A DNA stretch of 64,000 nucleotides, taken from NCBI RefSeq assembly GCF_006715865.1, contig NZ_VFOA01000001.1, positions 868,001-932,000 on the forward strand. Direction: 5' to 3'. The notes beneath the pieces are model-generated. The model saw only the letters and a list, made by a program, of their open reading frames with translations. It ran no database searches and had not been told where the DNA came from. The translations under genes were made by a program, and so were the position numbers. This stretch comes from Cellulomonas sp. SLBN-39. Lineage in GTDB: Bacteria > Actinomycetota > Actinomycetes > Actinomycetales > Cellulomonadaceae. Of this stretch, positions 34,560-43,800 are shown piece after piece (position 1 is the first letter of the stretch; each line of letters starts with the position of its first letter).

Positions 34560-35516
34560 TCAGCCGAGGTCGGTGAACGCGTCGACGACGCGCTGCACGC
34601 TCGACGCCAGCCCCCACCGCTGCGCCAGCGCGACCAGCGCGTCGGGGTCGGCGGGGGTGCGCGGCACCGTGTCGTCGACGTCGCCGACCGGGGCGTCCTG
34701 CGCGACGCGCACCACGACGGGCGCCGCCGCGAGGTAGTCCGCCGACTCCCGCAGCCGGCGCAGCTGGGTGGCCGTCAGGCCCGGGTCGGCGGCGTCGCGC
34801 GCCGCGAGCACCCCGGCGAGCGAGCCGTACCGGCGCACCAGCGCGGCTGCGGTCTTCTCGCCCACGCCCGGCACGCCCGGCAGGCCGTCGCTCGGGTCGC
34901 CGCGCAGCGCCGCCATGTCCACGTACCCGGGCCCGTCGGGCACGCCGTACCGCTCGGCGAGGACCGCCTGGTCCACGACCAGCAGGTCCTTGAAGCCCTT
35001 GACGGTGGACAGCACACGCACGGGCGCCGCGTCGTCGACGAGCTGGTAGAGGTCGCGGTCGCCGGTGACGACCTCGACGGGCGACCGCTCCCCCGCCGGG
35101 CGTGCGACCTCGCGTGCCGTGAGGGTGCCGATCACGTCGTCCGCCTCGTACCCCGGCGCCCCGACCCGCGCGACGCCGAGCGCCGCGAGCACCTCGACGA
35201 TGAGCGGGACCTGCGCCGCGAGCGCCTCGGGCACCTCCTCCTCACCGGTCGTGCCCGGCACCTCCCGGGCCACCCGGTGGGCCTTGTACGAGGGGATGGC
35301 GGCGACGCGGAACGCGGGGCGCCAGTCGTCGTCCCAGCACGCCACCAGGCGAGCGGGCCGCCGGTCGACGACGAGCCGGGCGATCATGTCGAGCAGCCCG
35401 CGCACCGCGTTGACGGGTGTGCCGTCGGGCGCCCGCACGGAGTCCGGCACCCCGAAGAACGCTCGGAAGTACAGGGACGCGGAGTCGAGCAGCAGCAACG
35501 GCCGGGCGTCGGTCAT
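34560..35516 (-). CDS. 5'-3' exonuclease (flap-endonuclease family, Pol I N-terminal-like)
   Basis: A 318-residue stand-alone 5'-nuclease. The N-terminal metal site begins with Leu-Leu-Leu-Asp-Ser-Ala-Ser. The Gly-Tyr-Glu-Ala-Asp-Asp-Val-Ile-Gly and Val-Thr-Gly-Asp-Arg-Asp motifs supply the acidic ligands. A helix-hairpin-helix (Gly-Val-Pro-Gly-Val-Gly-Glu-Lys-Thr-Ala) follows at about 205-215. Acts on flaps or Okazaki ends. ATG 35516 lies six bases after TACGGT. Many actinobacteria carry this besides polA. Confidence 0.93.
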   Translation of the reverse strand: MTDARPLLLLDSASLYFRAFFGVPDSVRAPDGTPVNAVRGLLDMIARLVVDRRPARLVACWDDDWRPAFRVAAIPSYKAHRVAREVPGTTGEEEVPEALAAQVPLIVEVLAALGVARVGAPGYEADDVIGTLTAREVARPAGERSPVEVVTGDRDLYQLVDDAAPVRVLSTVKGFKDLLVVDQAVLAERYGVPDGPGYVDMAALRGDPSDGLPGVPGVGEKTAAALVRRYGSLAGVLAARDAADPGLTATQLRRLRESADYLAAAPVVVRVAQDAPVGDVDDTVPRTPADPDALVALAQRWGLASSVQRVVDAFTDLG

Positions 35517-35558
35517 GGGGCCACCGTACGGGCGGGGCCCGACACCGGCACCGGCGCC

Positions 35559-35604
35559 GGGACGGACGAGAGGGACGGCCGCGGCCCTCCACCGCGTCCG
35601 TCCC
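35559..35604 (-). terminator. terminator of the anti-sigma gene
   Basis: GGGACGGACG (35559-35568) pairs with CGTCCGTCCC (35595-35604), with an inner GAGGG/CCCTC stem. It lies about 40 bases after the anti-sigma stop on the minus strand. Confidence 0.65.
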
Positions 35605-35642
35605 TCCGCCCTGCTCGGTGCCGGGGCCCGCCCCGGCCCGCG

Positions 35643-37100
35643 TCAGCCCACCGGGCTGAGGTCCAGCTGGTCGTCGGCCACCGCGACGACGCTCCACGGC
35701 GTGCCCTCGGCGTCGGTCAGCTCCCACGCCGGGACGAGCACGGCCGCGCCGTCGGGCAGCGTGACCAGCGAGACGCCGAGGCGGGCGTCGACGAGCTCGA
35801 CCTGCTGCACCGGCCACGCGACCGCGGACCCGGGCTCGGGCGTCGTCGGCACGGTGGGCTCGGCCTCGGGGTCGACGGCCGGCTCGTCCGCCATCTCCTG
35901 CAGGGCCTGGTCGGCCGTCGCGAGCCCGCGCGCCGCGAGCGGCACCACGCCGCCGTAGGACGCGCCGAACCGCGGGTCGTTGAGCCGCTCGACCGCCGCG
36001 GCCGGGCTGATCACGGCGTACTCGCCGAGGTCGACCAGCGGCGCGAGGGCACCCCACACGGACTGCACGCCGGTACCGGCGAGGGACACCGACCAGGCGA
36101 CGCCGGTCTGGGTGCCGTCGACCACCTGCGCCGCCTGCACGGAGACCAGGCCCTCGACGCCGGTGTCCTCGAACACCTCGAAGGCGTACCCGGCGGGGTC
36201 GACGCCGAGGTCGGCCAGGAGCGTGCGCACCCGCTCGACGGCCGCGTCGCCCGTCGGCGTGGTGGCCGGGTCGCAGACGCTCGGGTCGGCGGGGTCCGGC
36301 TCGACCGGGTCGACGGGCATCGGTGCGGCGTCGGACCCGGGCTCGGCGGCGCCGTCCTCGGTCAGCGAGTCGTCGGCGGACGCGGTGCACACCGTCGGGT
36401 CCCAGGCCCGGTCGTAGAAGCCCACCGACGCCTGGCCGTCGACGGAGAGCGTCACGGTCGCGCCCGTCCCGTCGTTCGGGCCGACGACCCACTGCCCCCA
36501 CTCCAGGCGCGGCTCGCCGTCGACGCCCAGGGTCTCGGCGACGCGTGCCGCGGTCTCGGCGCCGACCACGGCCGCCGCGTCGAACGCCCAGGCGTGCGCC
36601 GACGCGCCCTCGGTGCCGAGCCCGTCGCCGGAGAACACGGTGCGCCCGCCGAACCCGGGGGCGATCATGCGCGCGTCCTCGGTGGCCGCGCCCGAGAGGG
36701 CCTCCGGGGCGCCCTCCGCCGCACCGCCCGCGCCGGGCAGCGTGATGGGCGCCGCGGCGCCGACCGTGTCGTACGCCGTGTCGGACGCCGTGCCGGGTGC
36801 GCCCGACGCACCCACGGCGTACCCGCCGCCGCCGACGACCGCGAACGCGGCGGCGGCGGCAGCGACCTGGAGCCACCGGGTCCGGCCCCGCCGCCGGGCA
36901 CGTGCCGCGGCGAGCTCGTCGACGGGCGTCGTCCCGTCCGCCGCCGGCGTGCCCGCCGCGAGCGGGACGCCGGTCTGCTCGGCGAGGCGGGCGTGGACCC
37001 GGTCGAGGTCCGGCGTCGCGTCGGCCGCCGGGTCGGCGGCGCGCAGCCGGGCGACGAGCTCGTCGTCGCCCCGGCCGCTCGGGGTGCGGGTGTCGTCCAT
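35643..37100 (-). CDS. membrane-anchored anti-sigma-like protein with large exported domain
   Basis: A 485-residue protein. ATG 37100 follows GGAAGGA. The cytoplasmic part (1-75) includes Asp-Glu-Leu-Val-Ala-Arg-Leu-Arg-Ala-Ala-Asp-Pro, typical of proteins paired with ECF sigma factors. One helix lies at about 77-97, then an acidic exported domain of about 380 residues with two Cys (Thr-Val-Cys-Thr, Ser-Val-Cys-Asp). No zinc-binding anti-sigma motif is present. It sits 73 bases after the sigma gene, so a sensor/anti-sigma role is inferred from context. Confidence 0.75.
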   Translation of the reverse strand: MDDTRTPSGRGDDELVARLRAADPAADATPDLDRVHARLAEQTGVPLAAGTPAADGTTPVDELAAARARRRGRTRWLQVAAAAAAFAVVGGGGYAVGASGAPGTASDTAYDTVGAAAPITLPGAGGAAEGAPEALSGAATEDARMIAPGFGGRTVFSGDGLGTEGASAHAWAFDAAAVVGAETAARVAETLGVDGEPRLEWGQWVVGPNDGTGATVTLSVDGQASVGFYDRAWDPTVCTASADDSLTEDGAAEPGSDAAPMPVDPVEPDPADPSVCDPATTPTGDAAVERVRTLLADLGVDPAGYAFEVFEDTGVEGLVSVQAAQVVDGTQTGVAWSVSLAGTGVQSVWGALAPLVDLGEYAVISPAAAVERLNDPRFGASYGGVVPLAARGLATADQALQEMADEPAVDPEAEPTVPTTPEPGSAVAWPVQQVELVDARLGVSLVTLPDGAAVLVPAWELTDAEGTPWSVVAVADDQLDLSPVG

Positions 37101-37156
37101 GGTCGTCCTTCCGGCGTGGTGGCCCCTGCTACCCCTCCTGTGTGCCGGGGCCCCGG

Positions 37157-37169
37157 GGTCTTGCACGCG
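37157..37169 (-). promoter_or_regulatory. CGTGCAAGA motif upstream of the anti-sigma gene
   Basis: Reads GCGTGCAAGACCC on the minus strand, immediately after the sigma stop and 57 bases before the anti-sigma start. The same CGTGCAAGA(C/T)C stands upstream of the sigma gene (37831-37845). A possible -35-type element for an ECF sigma. Confidence 0.35.
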
Positions 37170-37172
37170 CGG

Positions 37173-37751
37173 TCAGCGCTCCTCGTGCGCCGCCCAGGCC
37201 TCGCGCAGGCGGGCGCGGGCGCGGGACAGCGCGGCGTCCGCCCCGCCGCGGCCCACCCCGAGGGCCGTGGCCAGCGCGTCGCCCGTCAGCCCCTCCCACG
37301 CGTGCAGCAGCAGCACGTGGCGGTCGCGCGCGGACAGCCGGCCCAGCACCGTGCGCACCGTCTCGTCGCGCACGGCCCGCACGGCGGGGTCGTCGGTGTC
37401 GACGTCCTCGGGCAGGTGCTCGACGGGCACGGGGCGGCCCTTGCGGCGGTGGTTCGCGACGACGAAGCCCGCGGTGCGGAACAGCCACGGCAGCTCGGCG
37501 CCGTCCGGGACGTCGTCGCGGCGGCGCCAGGCCACGGCCAGGACGTCGGCCGTGAGGTCGTCGGCGTCGACCGCGGCGGCGCGGCGGCGCACGTACCGGT
37601 GGACGGCGGTCGCGTGGGCGCGCACGACACCCTCGAACCAGGCGGCGTCGTGGGGCACCTGCGCGGCGGGGGCGTCGGCGACGAGCACCTCGGGGCCGAC
37701 GTCGGGTGCCTCCGGCCGCACGGCGGTGTCCTGCGGGGGGTACGACGGCAC
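37173..37751 (-). CDS. ECF-type RNA polymerase sigma factor
   Basis: A 192-residue group 4 sigma factor. Region 2 spans about 38-100 (His-Arg-Tyr-Val-Arg-Arg-Arg...Asp-Asp-Leu-Thr-Ala-Asp-Val-Leu) and region 4 about 130-188 (Leu-Ser-Ala-Arg-Asp-Arg-His-Val-Leu-Leu...Leu-Gly-Val-Gly-Arg-Gly-Gly-Ala-Asp-Ala-Ala-Leu). GTG 37751 has the best ribosome site (GGGAGG); GTG 37781 is an alternative. The next gene encodes a one-helix anti-sigma-like protein, so the pair probably forms a surface-signal circuit. Confidence 0.9.
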   Translation of the reverse strand: MPSYPPQDTAVRPEAPDVGPEVLVADAPAAQVPHDAAWFEGVVRAHATAVHRYVRRRAAAVDADDLTADVLAVAWRRRDDVPDGAELPWLFRTAGFVVANHRRKGRPVPVEHLPEDVDTDDPAVRAVRDETVRTVLGRLSARDRHVLLLHAWEGLTGDALATALGVGRGGADAALSRARARLREAWAAHEER

Positions 37752-37830
37752 GAGGCCTCCCGGGGTCGTCGGCGTGCTCACGGGGCGGGGCGCGGTCGCG
37801 CCCCCACCCTCGTGGTGTCGCGACCCGCGC

Positions 37831-37845
37831 GGATCTTGCACGCCC
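37831..37845 (-). promoter_or_regulatory. CGTGCAAGA motif upstream of the sigma gene
   Basis: Reads GGGCGTGCAAGATCC on the minus strand, 80 bases before the chosen sigma start. Shared with the element at 37157-37169 in the same orientation, which suggests autoregulation. Confidence 0.35.
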
Positions 37846-37872
37846 GCACGACCCGGTGCCCCGAGCCCGGGG

Positions 37873-39246
37873 TCAGAGCCCTTCGGCGACCATCGCGGTG
37901 GCCCGCAGCCAGGCGTCCCGCGTGGCGGGGCGCAGGGCGGCGTGCTCGATCGGGCCGCCCGCGACGAGGGCCTTGTCGTGCGGCACCTCGACGACGGCGC
38001 GCGTGAGGGCGCCGAAGTGCGAGACCAGGCGCAGCCGCAGGTCCTTGTCGACCTTGGGCTCCGGGGCGGACAGGATCGTCACCGCCTCGCGCACCAGGTC
38101 CTCGTGCCCCGTGGCGCGCAGCGCGTCCAGGGCCCAGGCGGCCGACTGGGCCGTGTCCTCACGGACCGTGGACACCACGACGAGCTGGTCCGCGGCGTCC
38201 ACCGCGGCCCGCCAGTTCGACGCGCGCATGTTGTTGCCCGTGTCGACGACGAGCACCCGGTAGAACTGCGAGAGCACACCGTGCAGCGACCGGAACGACT
38301 CCGCGTCGACGCTCGACGCCGAGGCCGCGTTCTCGTCGGACGCCAGCACGTCGAACTGCTCCTCGCGCTGCGTGCGGACGAACGCGTCGAGGTCGCCGAT
38401 GCGCAGCGTCCCGCGGCGCTGCAGGTGCGGCAGCGCACGCAGCAGGTCGACGGCCGTGCTCGTGTGGTCGCCGTGCTGGGACCGCCAGCCGAGGGTGCCG
38501 CGGGTCTCGTTGTTGTCCCACGCGAGGGTGTAGCCGCCGCGCTCGAGGCCGAAGGTCGCGGCGAGCAGCATCGTGGCGGTCGTCTTGTGCGCGCCGCCCT
38601 TGGGGTTGACCACGACGACGGTGCGCGGGCCGTCGAAGGTGCGCCGCACCGCGGACGACGCCGACCGGCGCCGGCGCTCCGCCTTGCCCGGCTGGGGCTT
38701 GACGGCGCCGAACGTCACGCGACGCACGGCCCGCTGCCAGCCGTGCTCGGCCGGGCCCGTGTGACCGGGGTGCCGCGCGGCGAGCAGGTCGTCGAGCGTG
38801 GGCAGCGACGTGCCGCCCGTGCCGGTCGGCGGCTCGGCGGAGGCGCGCGACGCGGGGGTCGTGACAGGCGTCGCCGGTGCCGCGCCCGCCGGGACGGGGC
38901 CGCGCGTCGTCGGCGTCGCCCCCGTGACCGCGTCGGCGTCGGGGGCCTCGTCGACCCTGCCGTCGGGGTGGATGAGCAGCGACCAGAGGCCGTCGGGGTC
39001 GCGCACCTCGACGGGCAGGGCCTGGCCCGCGTCCGTCGCGATCGCGGCGATCCGCGCCGTCATGGTCGCCCCGGCCTCGGCGAGGTCGCGGGCGGCGATC
39101 TTCTGCACGACGCCGTCGACCGAGATCTGCCCGGTGCCGTCCTCGCGGACCTCCGCGGTGATCCGCGGGAGCTGGTCCGCCCCGCCCGTCCCGGTACCCG
39201 CCGCCGTCGCCGGCGTGCGCGTGGCCACGCTGCCGCTGTCGGTCAT
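37873..39246 (-). CDS. ParA/MinD-like ATPase
   Basis: A 457-residue protein. The N-terminal 100 residues form a small domain (Ile-Thr-Ala-Glu-Val...Gly-Leu-Trp-Ser-Leu-Leu-Ile-His-Pro-Asp-Gly); 100-150 is Pro/Ala-rich. The ATPase (about 205-457) has the deviant Walker A Lys-Gly-Gly-Ala-His-Lys-Thr-Thr and Walker B Val-Leu-Val-Val-Asp-Thr-Gly. No parB-like gene is nearby, so chromosome partition is unlikely; similar orphans sit near type VII secretion or cell-envelope genes. ATG 39246 follows AGGGGGTGG. Confidence 0.85.
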   Translation of the reverse strand: MTDSGSVATRTPATAAGTGTGGADQLPRITAEVREDGTGQISVDGVVQKIAARDLAEAGATMTARIAAIATDAGQALPVEVRDPDGLWSLLIHPDGRVDEAPDADAVTGATPTTRGPVPAGAAPATPVTTPASRASAEPPTGTGGTSLPTLDDLLAARHPGHTGPAEHGWQRAVRRVTFGAVKPQPGKAERRRRSASSAVRRTFDGPRTVVVVNPKGGAHKTTATMLLAATFGLERGGYTLAWDNNETRGTLGWRSQHGDHTSTAVDLLRALPHLQRRGTLRIGDLDAFVRTQREEQFDVLASDENAASASSVDAESFRSLHGVLSQFYRVLVVDTGNNMRASNWRAAVDAADQLVVVSTVREDTAQSAAWALDALRATGHEDLVREAVTILSAPEPKVDKDLRLRLVSHFGALTRAVVEVPHDKALVAGGPIEHAALRPATRDAWLRATAMVAEGL

Positions 39247-39493
39247 CGCCTGCCACCCCCTGTCGTCTCGCCGCCCGTCGTCCCCGCGCGTCGCGCAGCC
39301 GGACCGCGCGTCGCACGACGCACCGGGCGGACCTCGCCATCGTCCGGGTCGAACGTATCGCCCGGTCCCGGGGGACGCACATCGGACATGCCGGTCGGAC
39401 CCGCGTGAAGACGCAGGCCACGCCCCGGCCGTGGGGCAGGTCACGCCGCTCCCGGGCTCGGCCCGCGGCCGCCGGCGCACGCGGCCCCGCCCC

Positions 39494-39931
39494 TCAGGCG
39501 TCGGTGTCGACCTCGAACCAGACCGTGGTGCCGCCGCCGGGCCGCCGGGCCGAGCCCCAGGCCGACGCCAGCGCCGCCACGAGGGCCATGCCGCGCCCGC
39601 TGGGGGCCGTCGGCTCCGGGTGCTGCAGCCGGGGCGTGCCCTCGCCCTCGTCCGTGACGGCCACCCGCACCACGGCGCCGTCGACGCGCACGTCCACCTG
39701 CACCGGTGCCGCCGCGGGCCCGTGGGTCACAGCGTTCGTGACCAGCTCGCCCGTCAGCAGCTCGATGACCTGGTTGGACGCCCCTCCGACGCCCACGCCC
39801 GCCACGGAGCGCATCACCCAGTGCCGTGCGGCGCGGGGCGCGCTGCGCTCCGCGGTCACCACCATGCTGTCGTCCAGGAGCGGCGGCGGTGCACCCCGCC
39901 TGCCGCTCCTGATGTCCCGGACCTCACCCAC
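39494..39931 (-). CDS. RsbW-like anti-sigma serine kinase (HATPase)
   Basis: A 145-residue GHKL ATPase: N box Glu-Leu-Val-Thr-Asn-Ala-Val-Thr-His-Gly, G1-type Asp-Glu-Gly-Glu-Gly, and Gly-Arg-Gly-Met-Ala-Leu-Val. This single-domain form is abundant in actinobacteria and usually binds a sigma factor or an anti-anti-sigma STAS protein. No partner gene is adjacent; a STAS-like protein is at 59273-59692 but too far to infer pairing. GTG 39931 is the likely start. Confidence 0.85.
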   Translation of the reverse strand: MGEVRDIRSGRRGAPPPLLDDSMVVTAERSAPRAARHWVMRSVAGVGVGGASNQVIELLTGELVTNAVTHGPAAAPVQVDVRVDGAVVRVAVTDEGEGTPRLQHPEPTAPSGRGMALVAALASAWGSARRPGGGTTVWFEVDTDA

Positions 39932-40027
39932 CGGTCCAGGGTGCCCGAAGGCGGGCCGGCCCGCCGCTCGGACCCACGGACCGGACGTCGCCGTGGACGA
40001 CGGTGCCCACGGCGACGGGGCCGTCGG

Positions 40028-40258
40028 TCAGCGCCGCACGGGCGGCACCCACGACGAGTCCGGCATGCACAGCCACAGGGCCGCGTAGACGAGCAGCGCG
40101 CTGCCCGGCAGGACCGTGAGCAGCACGAGGACGAGCCGCGGCGCCCACGCCGGCAGGCCCGTCCTCTCGGCCACGCCGGCGCACACGCCGGCGACCCAGC
40201 GCCCGGCGAACGGCCGGACCAGCCCGGCGCGTGCGAAAGCTGACCTGATGGCGTCCAT
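40028..40258 (-). CDS. PspC domain membrane protein
   Basis: A 76-residue protein matching PspC: Gly-Val-Cys-Ala-Gly-Val-Ala-Glu-Arg-Thr-Gly then a hydrophobic helix Leu-Val-Leu-Val-Leu-Leu-Thr-Val and Leu-Val-Tyr-Ala-Ala-Leu-Trp. ATG 40258 follows GAGGAGG. PspC proteins sense envelope stress. Here it is a solitary small gene facing a 339-base non-coding gap. Confidence 0.88.
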   Translation of the reverse strand: MDAIRSAFARAGLVRPFAGRWVAGVCAGVAERTGLPAWAPRLVLVLLTVLPGSALLVYAALWLCMPDSSWVPPVRR

Positions 40259-40425
40259 GCGTCCTCCTCGTGCCGTCCGGCGACCTGCTCGGCGGCGTCG
40301 TCCTCGGGACCCGCCCGTCCGGCAGGCCTCCCGACGCCAGTCTCGCCGGGGCCCGGGGCCGCGCGCCTCCGGGAACGCCCCTGGTCCTCCCCCGGTCAGC
40401 CCCCTGGTCGGCCCCTGACCTCGCC

Positions 40426-40466
40426 GGCCTGAGGTGCCTCAGGCCCACGGGGCACCACCTCAGGCC
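40426..40466 (+). promoter_or_regulatory. competing inverted repeats in a 339-bp intergenic region
   Basis: The gap 40259-40597 holds GGCCTGAGG (40426-40434), CCTCAGGCC (40437-40445) and a second CCTCAGGCC (40458-40466). The first can pair perfectly with either of the other two, and GGTGCC/GGCACC extends the long option. This could be an attenuator for the small gene and LuxR-type regulator downstream, or a double operator. I see nothing else in the gap. Confidence 0.5.
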
Positions 40467-40597
40467 GCACCGGGCGCCAGCGCCCGCCGCAGCACCGTCG
40501 TCCGCCCGATCCGCCGCGCCCCGCCTCACGCGCACCGTAGGTCCCGTGCCCGTGCGTCGACCCGCGGACGGGCCCGGGGCAGGACGAGGAGGACACC

Positions 40598-40846
40598 ATG
40601 AGCACCCTGTGGGGGCCGGCGCTGGACGCCGAGATCAGCTACCGCCGCGAGCGCCTGACGGCGGCCGCCCGCGGACGCCGTCGCACCGACGCCGGGGAGC
40701 GCGCCTCGCGGCTCGCCGCCGACGCGGTCGCCCGGGCGGCCAGCGCCGCACGGGCCGTCGCGCCCGCCGCCGCACCGGCGCGCGGCGACGCCACCCGCCG
40801 TGGGTGGCGCCTGCGAGGATCGGGGGCGTGGCACGCGGCCCGATGA
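40598..40846 (+). CDS. small basic protein upstream of the LuxR-type regulator
   Basis: An 82-residue Ala/Arg-rich protein from ATG 40598 with a strong ribosome site (GAGGAGG). Its TGA overlaps the next gene's ATG (ATGA, 40843-40846), so the pair is translationally coupled. The N-terminus (Asp-Ala-Glu-Ile-Ser-Tyr-Arg-Arg-Glu-Arg) recurs in small actinobacterial proteins of unknown role. Not recognised further. Confidence 0.65.
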   Translation: MSTLWGPALDAEISYRRERLTAAARGRRRTDAGERASRLAADAVARAASAARAVAPAAAPARGDATRRGWRLRGSGAWHAAR

Positions 40847-43800
40847 GCACACCCTTCGTCGCGCGCGAGACCCAGGTCCGGCAGCTGCTCGACGCGCTGG
40901 ACCGGGCCCGCGCGGGCGCTCCCACCTGCGTCGTCGTCGGCGGGGACGCGGGCGTCGGCAAGACCCGGCTGCTGCACCGCGCGGGCACCGTCGCCGCCGC
41001 GGCGGGAGCGCTCGTCGTCACCGGCCACTGCGTCGACCTCGGCGAGATCGGGCTGCCCTACCTGCCGTTCGCCGAGGCCCTCGGCGCGCTGCGCACGCAG
41101 GTGCCCGGCACGGTCGACGACGTCGTCGCGGCCCGCCCGGCGCTCGCGCGGCTGGTCGACGGGGCACCCGCGGGAGCGGGCGACGCGGGGGCCGACCGGC
41201 TCCAGCTGTTCGAGGGCGTCGCCGAGGTGCTCGCGACCGCCGGCACGGCCGAGCACCCGCTCGTCGTGGTGCTGGAGGACCTGCACTGGGCCGACGCGTC
41301 GAGCCGCGACCTGCTGCGGTTCCTCGTGTCGCGGCTCGCCGGGCAGCACCTGCTGCTCGTGGCCAGCTACCGCGCCGACGACGTGCACCGCCGCCACCCG
41401 TGGCGGGGCGTCCTGGCCGAGCTGTCCCGGCACCCGCACGTCGAGCGGCTCACGCTCGAGGCGTTCACCGAGGAGGAGCTGCGGGCCTTCACCACCGCGG
41501 CGCTGGGCCGGCCGCTGCCCGACGGCGTGCTGCGGCGCGTGCGCGAGCGCGCCGAGGGCAACGCGTACTTCACCGAGGAGCTCCTCGAGGCCGGTGCGGA
41601 GAGCGGCGACCTCCCCTGGTCGCTCGCCGACGTGCTGCGGGCCCGGGTCGAGCAGCTCGACCCGGCCGCGCTGCGCCTCGTGCAGCTCGCGTCCGCCGCG
41701 GGGCGCCGGGTCGACGAGCCGCTGCTGCGCGCCGCCGCGCAGGCGGACGCCGGCGGGGCGCTCGCCGCGCCGGGTGCCGTGGACGCCGCTCTGCGCGAGG
41801 CGGTCGCGCACCACGTGCTCGTCGGCGAGGACGGACGCATCGCGTTCCGGCACGCGCTGCTGGCCGAGGCCGTGCACGCCGACCTGCTCCCCGGCGAGGC
41901 CGCCGCCGCGCACCGCGCGTACCTGGACGCGACGCGCGCCGCCCCCGACCTGGCGTCGCACGCCGAGCGCGCGGCCCACGCGCTGGCGGTGCCCGACGTG
42001 GCCGTCGCCCTGGCGGAGTCGTGGGCCGCTGCGCAGGACGCGCGCCGGCTGCTGGCCCCGACGGAGGAGCTGCGGCACCTCGAGGTGGCGCTGCGGCTGT
42101 GGGACGCCGTCCCGGGCGGCGCGCGACCGGGGGCACGTCCCGTCGGCGCGCCCGACGGGACGGACGGGTCGAGGGACGAGGTCGACCCCGCGGGGGCGCC
42201 CGACCGGGCGGAGGTGCTGCGGCAGGCGTCCTGGGCCGCGAGCCGTGCCGGCGCCCCGGAGCGGGCCGTGCTGCTCGCGCGCGCCGCGCTCGACGAGACC
42301 GGGCTGACGCCCCGCCGCCGTGCCGCCCTGCACACCGTCGTGGCCCGGCACCTGCTGGCCGTCGACCGTGGGCGGGAGGCCATGGCGGAGGCGTCGGCGG
42401 CGCTGGCCCAGGTCGACCACCTCGCCGGCGGGCCGACGCCGGAGCGGGCGTGGGCGCTGGCGACGTACGCGCGCGCCGCCGTGAACGCGGGCCGGGACGA
42501 GGAGGCCGAGCAGACCGCGGAGCAGGCCGCGCAGGTGGCCCGGGCGGTGGCCGACGCGGGCGCCGAGTCGGACGCCATGACGACGCTCGCGGTGCTGGAC
42601 CGCCTCGACCACGCGCAGTCCGCCGGGCTGCTGGAGCAGGCGCTCGCCCGCGCGGTGGAGTCGCAGGACCTGGCCACGGAGCTGCGGACCCGGTACAACC
42701 TGACGTCCGCGCACTGGTCGGCGGGCGACCTGGCCAGCGCCGGCCGGCACGCGGCCGAGGGCGTGCGCGTGGCGCGGCGGGTCGGCATGGCGTGGGCCCC
42801 GCACGGGGTGGACCTGCACATGTTCCGCGCCCTCGTCGCCTACGCCACCGGCGACCTGGCGCCCGTCCCGCACCCGCCCGCGGACCGCGAGGCACCCGCG
42901 GGTGCGCAGGCGCTGCTGCGTGCCGTCGACCTGTACGCCGCGACGGCCCGGGGCGACACCGACGTCCTCGACCGTGCGCGGTCCCTGCGCCCGTGGTGGT
43001 CGCGGGACCCGCTGGTGACGCTGATCGCCGGCACGAACGAGGCGGACGCGCTGACGTGGGCCGGGCAGGGGCGTGCGGCCGAGCAGGTCGCCGCCGAGGT
43101 CCTCGACGGTGTGACGGCGTGGTGGTCGGACAGGCTGCTGGGCGCCATCCGGATCGGTGCGCTCGCCCTGGCGGGGCTCGCCGAGGAGACCACCGCGCCG
43201 GGCCCGGCCCCGGCCGACCGCGACGAGCTGCTGGCGCGGGCCGACGCGTGGCTGGTCCGGGCGGAACGGGCCGCCCGGGAGGGGCGGCCGCACGGCGGCG
43301 TCCTGGGCCCCGAGGGGCGGGCGTGGCTGCTGCGGGCGCGCGCCGAGCACGCCCGCGCGCACGGCGACGCCGACCCCGACGCGTGGGCGCAGGCCGTCGA
43401 GGCCTTCGGGTACGGGCACCGCTACGAGGCCGCGCGCTCCCGGGCCCGGCTGGCGGAGGCGGCGCTCGGGGTCGGCGACCGCGCCGGGGCCGCGCGGGAG
43501 GCGGGCGCGGCGCTGGCGGAGGCGGTCGCGCTGGGCGCGGAGCCCCTGGCCGAGCAGGTGCGCGCGCTCGTGCGGCGCGGCCGCCTTGCGGTCGACGACG
43601 TCCGGCTGCCGGGCACCGACGTGCTCACGGCGCGCGAGGCGGAGGTCCTCGCCCTCGTCGCGCAGGGCCTGTCGAACCGGCAGGTCGGGGAGCGGCTGTT
43701 CATCTCGGGCAAGACCGTCTCCGTGCACGTCTCGAACGTGCTGGCCAAGCTCGGGGCGTCCGGCCGCACCGAGGCCGTGTCGATCGCGCACCGGCGCGGC

